From Chromohalobacter moromii (lineage in GTDB: Bacteria > Pseudomonadota > Gammaproteobacteria > Pseudomonadales > Halomonadaceae): DNA of 64,000 bases. The DNA lies in the NCBI RefSeq assembly GCF_023091865.1, contig NZ_JAHXDI010000004.1:62001-126000 (forward strand). Reading direction: 5' to 3'. Below are positions 54,125 to 62,734 of the stretch, piece by piece (the stretch's first letter is position 1; every line of letters starts with the position of its first letter). A program made the translations under genes and the position numbers. Under the pieces are notes generated by a model that was given only the letters and a program-made list of their open reading frames with translations, made no database searches and was not told the origin of the DNA.

Positions 54125-54730
54125 ATGTCCCTGTCTCGTCTTCACATGCGTCATCTAATCCTGGCGTTGTCTCCCTTGGCCTTGTTGTTCGCCGGCTCTG
54201 CATTGGCTCACCCAGGGCATATGCCGCATTCGCATGCCGGCAGCTTCGTGGCCGGCCTGATGCACCCGCTAACCGGGCTCGATCACTTGCTGGCGATGGC
54301 GGCCATCGGGCTGTGGAGCTTCCGCCAGGCGGGCGCGCTGCGTCGTGCGATGCCGCTGTTGATGGCATTGGGCATGGTGGCCGGTGCCGGTCTCGCCTGG
54401 GCCGGTGTGCCGCTCATGGGCGTCGAATTCGGCATCGCCTCGAGCGTGTTGCTGGCCGGAGTGCTGCTGGCCTCGCTGGTACGTTTGCCAAGTGCCCTGG
54501 GAGGCATGCTGGTGTTCGCCTTCATCCTGCTGCATGGCCATGCGCATGGCAGCGAACTGGCACCGGGGGCATCCGCGTTGTTGTATGCGGCGGGCTTCGT
54601 GTTGACCAGTGTGGCCATCACGCTGGCAGGACGAGTGCTGGGCGAGTGGTTGTCGCGTCGTGACAATCGTTGGCTACGCGGCATCGGCGCCGCCATCGCG
54701 GCTGCTGGCGGCGCCTTGATGATGGGCTGA
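54125..54730 (+). CDS. ureJ: HupE/UreJ family nickel permease
   Basis: A 201-residue membrane protein with a signal-like first helix ending at GSALAHPGH, then six helices. The HupE/UreJ signature HPLTGLDHLLAMAAIGLWS near residue 42 and LLHGHAHGSEL near residue 140 carry the His and Asp residues used for nickel. As the last gene of the urt-ure block, it presumably supplies nickel for urease. It is convergent with the next gene, 11 bases away. Confidence 0.93.
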   Translation: MSLSRLHMRHLILALSPLALLFAGSALAHPGHMPHSHAGSFVAGLMHPLTGLDHLLAMAAIGLWSFRQAGALRRAMPLLMALGMVAGAGLAWAGVPLMGVEFGIASSVLLAGVLLASLVRLPSALGGMLVFAFILLHGHAHGSELAPGASALLYAAGFVLTSVAITLAGRVLGEWLSRRDNRWLRGIGAAIAAAGGALMMG

Positions 54731-54741
54731 GTCGACGCCGG

Positions 54742-55560
54742 TTATAGGCGCGGCGTTCGTGTGCGCCGATAACCGGCATTGATGAAGCAATAGAGTCCAT
54801 AGGCCACGAGGCCCAGCGAGACACCGCCGAGCAGCCAGCGGCCGTAGGGTTGCTCGGCGAGTGTGTGGAGCACGCCTCCCAGCCCCTCGGCGTTGTCGGG
54901 GTCGACTTCGATGGCGGCCACGCTCAGGAAGGTCCCGATGATCACGAAGACCAGCCCCCGTGCCGCCAGGCCCAGACGTGCGATGCCTTCGAGCAGCGGC
55001 ATCGGGCCCTGGGGCATGTCCTCGATGTGCCAGTTGCGCCGGTAATGGCGCTTCCAGGCGCGGTAGAACTGGTGGAGTCCCACGCAAACGAATGCGATAC
55101 CGATCCCCAGCAAAACGAATAACCCGCCAGGATAGTCGAGCAGTTCAGCGGTACGCTGCGCGGTGCTGCTGTCGCCGCCGCTGGACAGAGAGAGGATGAG
55201 TAGCGTGGCGCATTGCCAGGCCAGGGCGATATACAACAGCCCGCTGATGGCGAAGCCGAGACGCTGCAGGATTCCCTTCCAGTCGCTGCCCTTGTGTTCG
55301 AGGTCCCACCAGGCTTGAGCGAGCCGCCAGAGCACATAGGCGAGTAGGCCGATACCGAGCAACGCGATCAACAGCGTCCCGAACGGCCATAGTGCGATGG
55401 CGCGAATGACTTCGCCGGTACCGGCCTGCTGGCCACCGAGCCCGATCGTGGTGAGCAACGATAGCCATCCCACCGTGACGTAGACCACTCCTTTGGCGAT
55501 ATAACCGGCACTTGCCGTACCGCTGAGCGCGTTGCGCAAACCGGCCAGGGAAAATTTCAT
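54742..55560 (-). CDS. DUF1206 family membrane protein
   Basis: A 272-residue inner-membrane protein built as three repeats of a two-helix unit, each starting with an Ala/Gly-rich ARxGYxAKGxVY-type motif (SAGYIAKGVVYVTVG near residue 17, GFAISGLLYIALA near 110, LAARGLVFVIIG near 200). This is the DUF1206 triplication. The function is unknown. The start at 55560 has AAGGATG upstream; the longer frame lacks family similarity. Confidence 0.88.
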   Translation of the reverse strand: MKFSLAGLRNALSGTASAGYIAKGVVYVTVGWLSLLTTIGLGGQQAGTGEVIRAIALWPFGTLLIALLGIGLLAYVLWRLAQAWWDLEHKGSDWKGILQRLGFAISGLLYIALAWQCATLLILSLSSGGDSSTAQRTAELLDYPGGLFVLLGIGIAFVCVGLHQFYRAWKRHYRRNWHIEDMPQGPMPLLEGIARLGLAARGLVFVIIGTFLSVAAIEVDPDNAEGLGGVLHTLAEQPYGRWLLGGVSLGLVAYGLYCFINAGYRRTRTPRL

Positions 55561-55771
55561 TAAGACATCCTTGTCGCCGGGAAACGGAGGAATCGGTAGG
55601 CGCCATGCTATGGCAAGTGTACTGACGATACCCATAGGCCGTTAAGACTATGCGCGTACGCGCCGATCCCCTAGAGCGAACGAATGCGCTACCATGAGCG
55701 CTTTTTCGAGTATCGCCATTGTAGGGCATACGCCTAGCAACGTAGACCATCTTTCCTGAGCGAAACGTTTC

Positions 55772-56002
55772 ATGAAGCATTATATCGTGCGGCCGACCAC
55801 GGGCCGTGGCTGGGGGTTGACTCTGGCATTTGTCGTGCTCATTGCGGCGGGGATCTGGCCGGTGATCGGTTGGTTCAATCGCGCCTGCGTGGTACTCGGT
55901 TTGCCGCTGATCGCGGTATGGGCTTACGTCATCGTGTTCGCCTGTTGCGGCGTCATGGCCATCGGCAATCGGCTAGTGGAGCGTTCTTGCGATGACGAGT
56001 AG
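55772..56002 (+). CDS. small membrane protein, DUF3311-like symporter partner
   Basis: A 76-residue protein with two transmembrane helices. WPVIGWFNRACVVLGLPLIAVWAY has the pattern of DUF3311 proteins (Pro and Phe-Asn before a Gly-Leu-Pro). It overlaps the SSS symporter start by 11 bases, and such small proteins regularly accompany SSS symporters. They may stabilise or gate the symporter, but this is not proven. Confidence 0.78.
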   Translation: MKHYIVRPTTGRGWGLTLAFVVLIAAGIWPVIGWFNRACVVLGLPLIAVWAYVIVFACCGVMAIGNRLVERSCDDE

Positions 56003-57500
56003 TGTGCCGATAGTCATGACGCTCGCGTATCTGGGCGTGGCGATCTTCCTGGGGTTGCGTGCCCGGACAGGACGCTCGATGAATTCGCTGGAAGAGTGGG
56101 GGGTCGCCGGTCGCAGCATGGGGCCGGTCACGCTCTATCTGCTCATCGCCGCAGGTAGCGTGAGCGCTTACACCTTCATGGGCGCGCCAGGCTGGGCCTA
56201 CACCAAGGGCGTGGCGGTCTTCTACGTGGTGATCTATTTATCCTACCTGGCACTGGTGGCTTGGTATTTCGGCCCCAAGGTATGGGCCTTCGGTCGGCGT
56301 TTCGGCCATGTCACGCAAGGGGCGGCCATTGCCGATCGCTATGAAAGTCCGCTGTTGGGCGCTCTGGCCGCCGGGGTCATGTCGATCGCATCCTTGGCTT
56401 ATGCAGTACTGCAGACCATAGGGGCGGCGTATATTCTGCACGTCATGAGTGCTGGACGTTTACCGATCTGGGTGGGGGTGCTGGTAGTCTTGAGCTGCAT
56501 CGCCCTCTATCTCTATGCCAGCGGCCAACGTGCGATTGGTATTACCAACGCCTTCCAGGGCGTGCTGATGTTGGCCGTAGCGTGGGCGATTGGGCTTTGG
56601 GCATCACAGCGTTTCGGCGGTGGTCTATGGTTCGGCGATGTCTTTACTGCCCTGCGTGAGCGTGATCCGGCCTTTCTGACCTTGCCGGGCGCGCAGGGAG
56701 ACATGAGTTTCGCCTTCTGGACGACATCGATCATCGTCTCGATGCTGTCGTTCATGCCGCCGGTCTGGACGCAGTGGATGAGTGCGTCATCGGCACGCAC
56801 CATTCGCCGCAGCGCGACTTGGCTGCCGAGCTATTACGTGGTCATCCTGCCGATGGTGGTTGTGGGCTTCATCGGCATCTATAGCCTGCCTGAGCTGGCG
56901 CGTGCCGATACCGTGGCGTTGGAGCTTGCCATGCAACAGATGCCGGTCTGGTTGGTGGGCTTGCTGGGCGCGGGCACGCTCGCCGCATCGATGTCGTCCT
57001 GCGAACCGTTCTTGCATTCGGTGGCGTTGTCCTATGCCAAGGATATCGCTCAGCCGGCTTTCAGGCTTTCCGATGCCGCCGCCGGCAAGCTGGCGCGGCG
57101 CTTGCTATTGCCGATCATGGCGCTGATCGTCGCGCCGGTGGCGATCGCCGAACCCAGCAATCTAGTGATGATACTACTCGTGGGGCTGGGGTTTGCCACC
57201 CAGGTTCTGCCTGCCTTTATCGGTATGTTCTTCTGGACTCGGGCCTCCAAACTGGGCGTGTTGAGCGGTATCGTGATGGGATTTATCGTCACGCTGCTGT
57301 TTACGCTGGTGTGGCGCAATCCGTTGGGCATCCACGCTGGGTTCTGGGGGCTGCTGATCAATCTGCCAGTATTCGTGGCGATCTCTAGCCTGACACGCCC
57401 GGCTTCGACAGCCGTGATCGAGCGGTTTTTCTCGATTGCCGCACCCGTGAGAAGTCGTCGCAATGCAACAGGCAGTGAAGACTTGGGATCGCGCGGCTGA
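55992..57500 (+). CDS. sodium:solute symporter (SSS family)
   Basis: A 502-residue permease with about 13 membrane helices. GVAGRSMGPVTLYLLIAAGSVSAYTFMGAPGWAY is the SSS core entry, and LGAGTLAASMSSCEPFLHSVALSYAKDI holds the sodium-site region of helix 8. It is distinct from PutP and PanF in detail, so the solute (organic acid, amino acid or similar) is not assigned. The start was chosen because it overlaps the DUF3311-like gene. Confidence 0.88.
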   Translation: MTSSVPIVMTLAYLGVAIFLGLRARTGRSMNSLEEWGVAGRSMGPVTLYLLIAAGSVSAYTFMGAPGWAYTKGVAVFYVVIYLSYLALVAWYFGPKVWAFGRRFGHVTQGAAIADRYESPLLGALAAGVMSIASLAYAVLQTIGAAYILHVMSAGRLPIWVGVLVVLSCIALYLYASGQRAIGITNAFQGVLMLAVAWAIGLWASQRFGGGLWFGDVFTALRERDPAFLTLPGAQGDMSFAFWTTSIIVSMLSFMPPVWTQWMSASSARTIRRSATWLPSYYVVILPMVVVGFIGIYSLPELARADTVALELAMQQMPVWLVGLLGAGTLAASMSSCEPFLHSVALSYAKDIAQPAFRLSDAAAGKLARRLLLPIMALIVAPVAIAEPSNLVMILLVGLGFATQVLPAFIGMFFWTRASKLGVLSGIVMGFIVTLLFTLVWRNPLGIHAGFWGLLINLPVFVAISSLTRPASTAVIERFFSIAAPVRSRRNATGSEDLGSRG

Positions 57501-57794
57501 GTACGTGCTTACGCCGCGTATTGTACAAAGCTTTTCCAAGCCCGGTGTGACGTCTAAGATGGAGGTGATTCAAGCGATCACCGGTCACTGGGACGCTGCC
57601 AAGGGAGTTGCGCGCTCGCGCTGGTTGGTGGCCGGCAGCCAGGGAAGGAGGTGGATACCGCCTCGCAGGCTCATGTGATCCGAATCGCCAAGGAAGACGC
57701 AGGTCTCATGTGTCTCCAGAGGTGGAAATCATTCGCCTCCAACCGGCCTGAAAAGGCCGGCGTATGTCTCTCGCCATGCAGCACGTGGCGGCTT
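57501..57794 (+). ncRNA. possible 3'-UTR-derived RNA or sRNA region
   Basis: Almost 300 bases between the symporter gene and a strong terminator hold no convincing gene; a 71-codon frame at 57463-57678 overlaps the symporter end and has no ribosome binding site. The stretch has a CCGGCC-TGAAAA-GGCCGG hairpin (57743-57760) and an unusual number of GGA motifs (for example ATGGAGG, AGGGAAGGAGG, AAGGAAG), the motif bound by CsrA/RsmA. This is suggestive only; no GacA-type upstream box was found. Confidence 0.3.
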
Positions 57795-57823
57795 GCCGGC
57801 TGATTGTCAGCCGGCGTTTTTTT
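57795..57823 (+). terminator. intrinsic terminator
   Basis: GCCGGCTGA / TCAGCCGGC, nine base pairs with a TTG loop, followed by G and seven T. A canonical Rho-independent terminator ending the symporter transcript or a separate small RNA, 39 bases before the next gene. Confidence 0.92.
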
Positions 57824-57861
57824 GTCTTCGTGTTGACGTTTGATGAATATAAGGAGTCAGG

Positions 57862-58239
57862 GTGAGTCACAAGAAACAAACCGCCAAACGGGCATTGAGC
57901 GTGCTACTAGTAGTGGCCGGATTGGGCAGTGTGGGAATTGGTAACGCCTGGGGTTATTTCTACAATGGTGCTGATCTTCTCGATTTTCAGCGCCATTACC
58001 AGCAGTTTCGTGATAATGAATCCTACGATACCAGTAAATTTTTCACGTATACCGGTTACGTGTTAGGCATTTTCGACCGGTTAGAATCCCGAGGAAAGAT
58101 TTGTGCGCCCAGTGACGTTCGCGGCCGCGATATCTTGGATAAAGTGTCGCAATATCTGGAAAAGACTTCCAAGAGCTGGAGCGAACCGGCCAGTGATGTA
58201 GTCACCGAATCCTTGAAAAAGGCGTACGCCTGTCAATGA
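57862..58239 (+). CDS. Rap1a/Tai-like immunity protein (orphan)
   Basis: A 125-residue secreted protein starting with GTG, five bases after AAGGAG. The signal peptide ends near IGNAWG. The mature part has the Rap1a/Tai pattern: FFTYTGYVLGIFDRLESRGKIC followed by Asp/Val, then a helix (DILDKVSQYLEK) and a C-terminal VTESLKKAYACQ, with two Cys that could form the family's disulfide. Rap1a-type proteins neutralise type VI peptidoglycan amidase effectors, but many genomes have orphans without a cognate toxin, as here. Base composition is richer in A and T than in the neighbours, which suggests transfer. Confidence 0.72.
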   Translation: MSHKKQTAKRALSVLLVVAGLGSVGIGNAWGYFYNGADLLDFQRHYQQFRDNESYDTSKFFTYTGYVLGIFDRLESRGKICAPSDVRGRDILDKVSQYLEKTSKSWSEPASDVVTESLKKAYACQ

Positions 58240-58594
58240 TATATTGGTATTAGGATGGTGAGGCGCTGAGAGATACCATGCAAAAGCGGATCTGGACGAC
58301 CACATATTCATGCTGGTCTTCTCGCGACCCTTTTGTTGATGCAGGTTAATTTTATTGCATTCGAAATTTGTCAGAATGACGGCATCTAGGAAGGATAGCC
58401 AGCTGCCAAGGATGTGTTGAATTCATTCAACCACATGGGCTTATGCTGATTGAGAGCCTCCGATCGTCCTCGGGGTCTCTCTCTTTCAATGCATCATCAG
58501 CCGGTTCATTTCAGCTATACATTTGCCCAGCTCGCAAGCTGGGCAATTTCTCGGATAGCACAAAAGGGCTATAAAGCTCAGCTATTCGAAGTGA
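58240..58594. other. AT-richer intergenic stretch with two hairpins
   Basis: About 350 bases without a gene. A terminator-like structure at 58452-58484 (GAGAGCC ... GGTCTCTC with CCGA / TCGG inside, then CTTTC) could end the Rap1a-like transcript. A perfect 10-base-pair stem TTGCCCAGCT / AGCTGGGCAA at 58523-58546 could terminate the minus-strand small gene downstream. No other signal was seen. Confidence 0.5.
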
Positions 58595-58747
58595 TTAAGC
58601 GCTGTCAGGTGTTACGCTGACGATCTCAGACGGTTTATGATTACGATCAATGATCGTACGTGCCTCGGCCTCACTCTCCGCTTTGATCTCTTCGCTCCGG
58701 AGCTCATCTTCACCCGGCAATTTGAATTCAACCGTGTACAAATCCAT
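58595..58747 (-). CDS. 50-residue acidic hypothetical protein
   Basis: A complete small ORF beginning MDLYTVEFKLPGEDELRSEE and ending TPDSA. GGAGG lies nine bases before the ATG. Reading it as strand-helix-strand (YTVEFKL, then a Glu-rich amphipathic helix with EEIKAESEAEARTIID, then SEIVSVT) gives a compact beta-alpha-beta unit, so it looks like a real folded protein. I do not recognise a family. It sits alone between an orphan immunity-like gene and tRNA-Leu. Confidence 0.62.
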   Translation of the reverse strand: MDLYTVEFKLPGEDELRSEEIKAESEAEARTIIDRNHKPSEIVSVTPDSA

Positions 58748-59014
58748 GTGTGCGTTCCTCCATCGTTTTGATTACGCACCCATAGGTTTAGTAGTCAAAA
58801 GAGGTCTGCGCCAGTCGCCGCTGCTTGATTCGTAATCGTTTCATGATGAGCGTGTTGCAACGCTTGTCCCCATGAACTTTAGTACACACGCGGGTGTACA
58901 CCGTGCAAAGCGCTGTTGCGTATAGTTCGGATTAGGTCAGGTCAAAGAAAAGCCCGTGGTTGAGCGGCTTTCAGAGCATCTTGAGAAGAATAGGCGTTGC
59001 TTGGGGAAGCTTGA
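58748..59014. other. intergenic stretch next to tRNA-Leu
   Basis: No convincing gene. It contains the inverted repeat GTACAC-N5-GTGTAC at 58883-58899 (GTACACACGCGGGTGTAC overall is one base longer on the left arm), possibly an operator or recombinase site. No integrase gene or fragment and no second copy of the tRNA 3' end was found. Confidence 0.4.
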
Positions 59015-59099
59015 TGGTGCGGATGGGGAGACTCGAACTCCCACGCCTTTCGGCACTAGAACCTAAATCTAGCGTGTCTACCAATTCCACCACATCCGC
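59015..59099 (-). tRNA. tRNA-Leu (anticodon UAG)
   Basis: On the minus strand an 85-base tRNA with acceptor GCGGATG / CATCCGC, discriminator A, and encoded CCA at 59015-59017. The anticodon stem CTAGA / TCTAG encloses the loop TTTAGGT, so the anticodon is TAG (reads CUA/CUN). The long variable arm TGCCGAAAGGCG and the T arm GGGAG-TTCGAGT-CTCCC confirm class II tRNA-Leu. Confidence 0.97.
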
Positions 59100-59119
59100 A
59101 GTCTGGCAGGTCGAGCGAT

Positions 59120-59147
59120 ATTGTACGTATACCGAGAGGGAAGTCAA
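59120..59147 (-). promoter_or_regulatory. sigma-70 promoter of tRNA-Leu
   Basis: On the minus strand TTGACT (59142-59147), a 16-base spacer, then TACAAT (59120-59125), 20 bases before the tRNA 5' end. Near-consensus boxes at the correct distance. Confidence 0.82.
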
Positions 59148-59308
59148 TCGTCACGGGCATCGAGTGATATTGAACGCCTCGGCGGTTCTCGGCCATGGGG
59201 AGGCTGTTCGGCATCGAACGCAGCGTGCGGGAGGTAGTCGGCATGCTAGTCTGTTCCTGTCGATCAGGGCGTGATAGCCCTGTGAACTTAAAAAAGAATT
59301 CGTTAACC

Positions 59309-60037
59309 ATGATGATAGTTAGAAGCGCCTGGGAGTTGTCAGCCAGAATAAAGTCATTGGCTGACCAGTCAGTGCGGGTGGGGCTGCCGGGCCATTGTGC
59401 CTTTTGCATGGGCATGACGCCGCAGGCGTCGCCGTGGTGCGAGGCGTGTTTCGAGGCGCTGCCCTGGAATTGCGTGGCCTGCGCGCGCTGTGCCGAGCCG
59501 TTGGCGCGTCCCACCGAGCTTTGCGGTCATTGTTTGCGTCATGCACCGTCTTTTGATGTGGCGCGGGCGCCACTGCGTTACGAAGATGCCTCGCAGGCAT
59601 TGCTTCAGCGCTTCAAGTTCGGCGCGCAACCGCGTGCGGGTATCCTGCTGGCGACCCTCTTCGTGCGTAGCCGCGACGACGGCGTGTTACCCGAGGCACT
59701 CATCGCGGTGCCGACGCACCCGCAGCGGCGGCGTGAGCGGGGCTTTGATCATAGCGTTTGGCTGACACGTGAGCTCTCGCGTCAACTGGGCGTGCCACAT
59801 CGTCGTGCCTGGCGTGAGCGTGACACGCCGACCCAGCGTGGGCTGACACGCCGTGCACGCCGCGGCAACGTACGCGGGGCTTTTCGAGTGACGCCCGGCT
59901 TGCCGGCTCATGTGGCGATCGTCGACGACGTGATGACTACCGGTAGCACGCTCTCGGCACTCGCCGATGCCTGCAGAAGGGCGGGCGCGCAGCATGTTGA
60001 AGCCTGGGCGATGACGCGAACGCCGCGAGGAATCTGA
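59309..60037 (+). CDS. comF: ComF family protein (phosphoribosyltransferase-like)
   Basis: About 242 residues. An N-terminal zinc-finger region has HCAFC, WCEAC, CVACARC and LCGHC, and a C-terminal PRTase domain has the PRPP motif VAIVDDVMTTGSTLSAL. PTHPQRRRERGFDHS is the ComF signature. Family members take part in DNA uptake and recombination-linked functions in naturally competent bacteria. The start is uncertain: ATG at 59309 lacks a good ribosome binding site and the frame is open back to 59195. Confidence 0.88.
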   Translation: MMIVRSAWELSARIKSLADQSVRVGLPGHCAFCMGMTPQASPWCEACFEALPWNCVACARCAEPLARPTELCGHCLRHAPSFDVARAPLRYEDASQALLQRFKFGAQPRAGILLATLFVRSRDDGVLPEALIAVPTHPQRRRERGFDHSVWLTRELSRQLGVPHRRAWRERDTPTQRGLTRRARRGNVRGAFRVTPGLPAHVAIVDDVMTTGSTLSALADACRRAGAQHVEAWAMTRTPRGI

Positions 60038-60070
60038 TAGCATACGAGGGCATCTCCAATAGGACACGCC

Positions 60071-61054
60071 ATGACCGCCCCAAAGCACCCGTTCGAAAGT
60101 TTGTCGCCCGCACACGTTGTCGATGCGGTCGAGTCGCTGGGTTTTTGGTTGCCGGGTGAGCCGTTTGCGCTCAACAGCTATGAAAATCGCGTGTTTCTGT
60201 TGAGCGATGACGATCGCCGCCGTTGGGTGGCCAAGTTCTATCGTCCCGAGCGCTGGAGCGAGGCGCAGATTCGCGAGGAGCATGCCTTTCTCGATGAACT
60301 CGAGGCGGCGGGTGTGCCCGGCGCGCCGCCTTGGCGCGACGATAATGGAGAGACGCTCCATCATGCCTATGGATTCGCGTTCGCGTTGTTTCCACACGTC
60401 GCGGGGCAGGCGCCGGAGCTCGAGAACCCCGCGCATCTCTTTGCCCTCGGCGATTTGATCGGCCAAGTGCATGCCGTGGCGCGCCGCGGTTCCTTCCAGG
60501 CGCGCCCTGTTCAGGAGCCCATGGCGATCAGCCAGGCGAGTTGTGAGCGCGTGCTGGCGAGCGATTGGTTGAGTCGTCGTCAACGTCAGGCGTACGCCCG
60601 CATTGCTGAGCGTCTGCAGACGCTACTGGTCGAGCAGCGGTGGCCGGAGACGGCCTTGCAACGCGTACATGGCGACTGTCATCTGGGCAACATTCTTGGG
60701 CGCGACGAAGATTTTGCGCTGGTCGATTTCGATGATTGCTGCATGGCGCCGGCGGTCCAGGATTTGTGGATGTTATTGACGGCGCCTGAAGCCGATGAAT
60801 GGCAGATGCAGTTATCCGAAGTGATCGAGGGCTACGAGCAGCATGTCGAGTTCGATCGGCGCCAGCTGCGCTGGATCGAGCCGCTACGCACATTGCGCTT
60901 GATGCGCCATAGCGCCTGGCTGGTCGATCGCTGGGAAGATCCGGCGTTTCCCAGGGCTTTTCCTTGGGTGGCCAGTGAGGGATATTGGGATCAGCACATC
61001 CGCATTCTTGAGCAACAGCGCCTAGCGTTGGAAAATCCGCGTTGGCTGGCATGA
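60071..61054 (+). CDS. srkA: stress response kinase A (YihE/RdoA)
   Basis: A 327-residue kinase of the choline kinase-like fold. The ATP-site region is LNSYENRVFLL with Lys in WVAKFYRPERW, the catalytic loop is RVHGDCHLGNIL near residue 200, and the metal Asp is in ALVDFDDCCMAPAVQDLW. This matches SrkA, a Ser/Thr kinase acting in envelope and oxidative stress. It has AGGA upstream and lies 33 bases after comF. Confidence 0.93.
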   Translation: MTAPKHPFESLSPAHVVDAVESLGFWLPGEPFALNSYENRVFLLSDDDRRRWVAKFYRPERWSEAQIREEHAFLDELEAAGVPGAPPWRDDNGETLHHAYGFAFALFPHVAGQAPELENPAHLFALGDLIGQVHAVARRGSFQARPVQEPMAISQASCERVLASDWLSRRQRQAYARIAERLQTLLVEQRWPETALQRVHGDCHLGNILGRDEDFALVDFDDCCMAPAVQDLWMLLTAPEADEWQMQLSEVIEGYEQHVEFDRRQLRWIEPLRTLRLMRHSAWLVDRWEDPAFPRAFPWVASEGYWDQHIRILEQQRLALENPRWLA

Positions 61055-61225
61055 CGTCGCCACCTCGAAGGCGCTGGCGCGGCGTCGGGAAATGTCGTGT
61101 CGCCGACGTGGGCGCGAATCGCGCGTGCGTCGCGCTTTGCCCGTGTGGCAAACTTCCGGTGTTGTATTCATTTTGTAACGTATGCCCGGTCGGGCGTCAT
61201 GACGAAGGCACTCAAAGGCACTTAA

Positions 61226-61780
61226 ATGACAGAAGAACTCGCAACGCATTACCGCGACATCATCGCCGGCTTGGGCGAGGATCCCGACCGGGAAGGGCTG
61301 CGTGATACGCCCATGCGAGCCGCCAAGGCCATGCAGTTTCTCAACCAGGGCTATGGGCAGACGCTCGAGTCGCTGGTCAACGGCGCGGTGTTCGAATCGC
61401 AGACCGACGAAATGGTGCTGATCAAGGACATCGAACTCTACTCGATGTGTGAACATCATTTGTTGCCATTCATCGGCAAGTGCCATATCGCGTACCTGCC
61501 CAAGGGCAAGGTACTGGGGCTCTCCAAGTTCGCGCGTATCGTCGACATGTATGCGCGACGCATGCAGATCCAGGAAAACCTGACACGTCAGATCGCCGAG
61601 GCCGTGCAGGAGGTGACCGAGGCGCGCGGTGTGGGAGTGATCGTCGAAGCACAACACATGTGCATGATGATGCGTGGGGTCGAGAAACAGAATTCGTGCA
61701 TGAAGACCTCCGTGATGCTGGGCGCTTTCCGCAATAACCTGAACACGCGTCAGGAGTTCTTGACGTTAGTGCATGGCTGA
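61226..61780 (+). CDS. folE: GTP cyclohydrolase I
   Basis: A 184-residue type I enzyme converting GTP to dihydroneopterin triphosphate, the first step of folate and pterin synthesis. Zinc and substrate motifs are [39 protein letters not shown] and [22 protein letters not shown]. The second Cys and the two His bind zinc. It precedes folX. Confidence 0.97.
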   Translation: MTEELATHYRDIIAGLGEDPDREGLRDTPMRAAKAMQFLNQGYGQTLESLVNGAVFESQTDEMVLIKDIELYSMCEHHLLPFIGKCHIAYLPKGKVLGLSKFARIVDMYARRMQIQENLTRQIAEAVQEVTEARGVGVIVEAQHMCMMMRGVEKQNSCMKTSVMLGAFRNNLNTRQEFLTLVHG

Positions 61781-61839
61781 GCGAGGCGTCGGTCATCGCC
61801 GCGCGTGACGCGCGTTACGCACTTTAGGAGAAATGCCGC

Positions 61840-62238
61840 ATGGCCTTACATGCCCTGAACGATCAGCACCTCGATCATGATCTGGCGACGATTAACATCA
61901 AGAATCTGCGCCTGCGTACCCATATCGGGATCAAGGATGAGGAAATCCAGAACCGGCAGGATGTGGTGATCAATGCCACCATTCGTTATCGGGCCGATCG
62001 TGCGGTCAAGTTCGATCATATCGAGCAGGCGCTCAATTACCGTACGATCACCAAGCATATCATCGGCTATGTCGAGGATAACCGCTTCCTCTTGCTGGAA
62101 CGCATGACCCGCGAAGTCTTGGATATCATCATGAGTTACGAGCAGGTCCTCACGGCGCAGGTGGAAATCGATAAACCTTTCGCGCTGCGTTTTTCCGACT
62201 CCGTGTCGGTGACGCTATCGGACTCGCGCCTGGATTGA
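61840..62238 (+). CDS. folX: dihydroneopterin triphosphate 2'-epimerase
   Basis: A 132-residue protein of the FolB/FolX fold. The segments [41 protein letters not shown] and [20 protein letters not shown] match FolX and not FolB. It epimerises dihydroneopterin triphosphate to the monapterin form, a route to tetrahydromonapterin, the cofactor of phenylalanine hydroxylase in pseudomonads. The 59-base gap from folE indicates co-transcription; folM was not seen. Confidence 0.93.
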   Translation: MALHALNDQHLDHDLATINIKNLRLRTHIGIKDEEIQNRQDVVINATIRYRADRAVKFDHIEQALNYRTITKHIIGYVEDNRFLLLERMTREVLDIIMSYEQVLTAQVEIDKPFALRFSDSVSVTLSDSRLD

Positions 62239-62281
62239 GGTGATATGACCATGCCATCGGTATTTGGTCGGGAGTCGCGTC

Positions 62282-62734
62282 GTGAACGGTAAGCTGGAAA
62301 CCTTCGATGATGCTGGCCAGCGCGGCGTGATCGTCGGCGATGATGGGTATCGTTATACATTCACATTGACCGAGTGGCGTGGCCGGGGTCTGCCGAGGGA
62401 AGGCAGTCGGCTACGCTTCGACGGGGATGCCGGACGTGCCGAGCAGGTCTTCGACGCGCCCGTGCCTCAGCGCACCGCGCGGCAAACGCGTGACGCTCAA
62501 GGGCAGGTCAAATCTTCTTTATTGTCTCCTTGGGCGGTGCTGGCGCTGGTGCTCGTCGCCACGGCGCCTTTGTTGGCGTCTTATATGCTGCTCGTCGACG
62601 CGCTGGCGGTGCTACTGGCAGTGCTCGGGATTCGGCAGGTACGGCGCTCGCCGTCGCGTTACAGAGGCCAGGCGCTGTGCGGGGCCGCCATCGCCATTGC
62701 GGTGCTGAGTCTCTTTATCTGGGGTGTGGGGTGA
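62282..62734 (+). CDS. cold-shock-like domain fused to a small membrane domain
   Basis: A 150-residue protein. Residues 1-60 (VNGKLETFDDAGQRGVIVGDDGYRYTF onward, with W at 37 and a GSRLRFDGD segment) resemble a cold-shock-type beta-barrel that reads F-D-D-x-x-x-x-G-x-I. Residues 80-150 contain two or three hydrophobic helices of the DUF4190-like kind. The GTG at 62282 follows GGGAG; other starts are possible. The function is unknown; tethering an RNA-binding fold to the membrane is an inference. Confidence 0.65.
   Translation: MNGKLETFDDAGQRGVIVGDDGYRYTFTLTEWRGRGLPREGSRLRFDGDAGRAEQVFDAPVPQRTARQTRDAQGQVKSSLLSPWAVLALVLVATAPLLASYMLLVDALAVLLAVLGIRQVRRSPSRYRGQALCGAAIAIAVLSLFIWGVG

Noticed and set aside
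57463-57678. 71-codon ORF overlapping the 3' end of the symporter gene
   Set aside because: It has no ribosome binding site, overlaps the end of a clear gene in another frame, and its composition looks like a chance frame.
58883-58899. Inverted repeat GTACAC/GTGTAC near tRNA-Leu taken as a phage attachment site
   Set aside because: No integrase, no second copy and no duplication of the tRNA end in the window; it is kept only as a note on that stretch.
59015-59099. Other tRNAs adjacent to tRNA-Leu
   Set aside because: I read both strands around it and saw no second cloverleaf.
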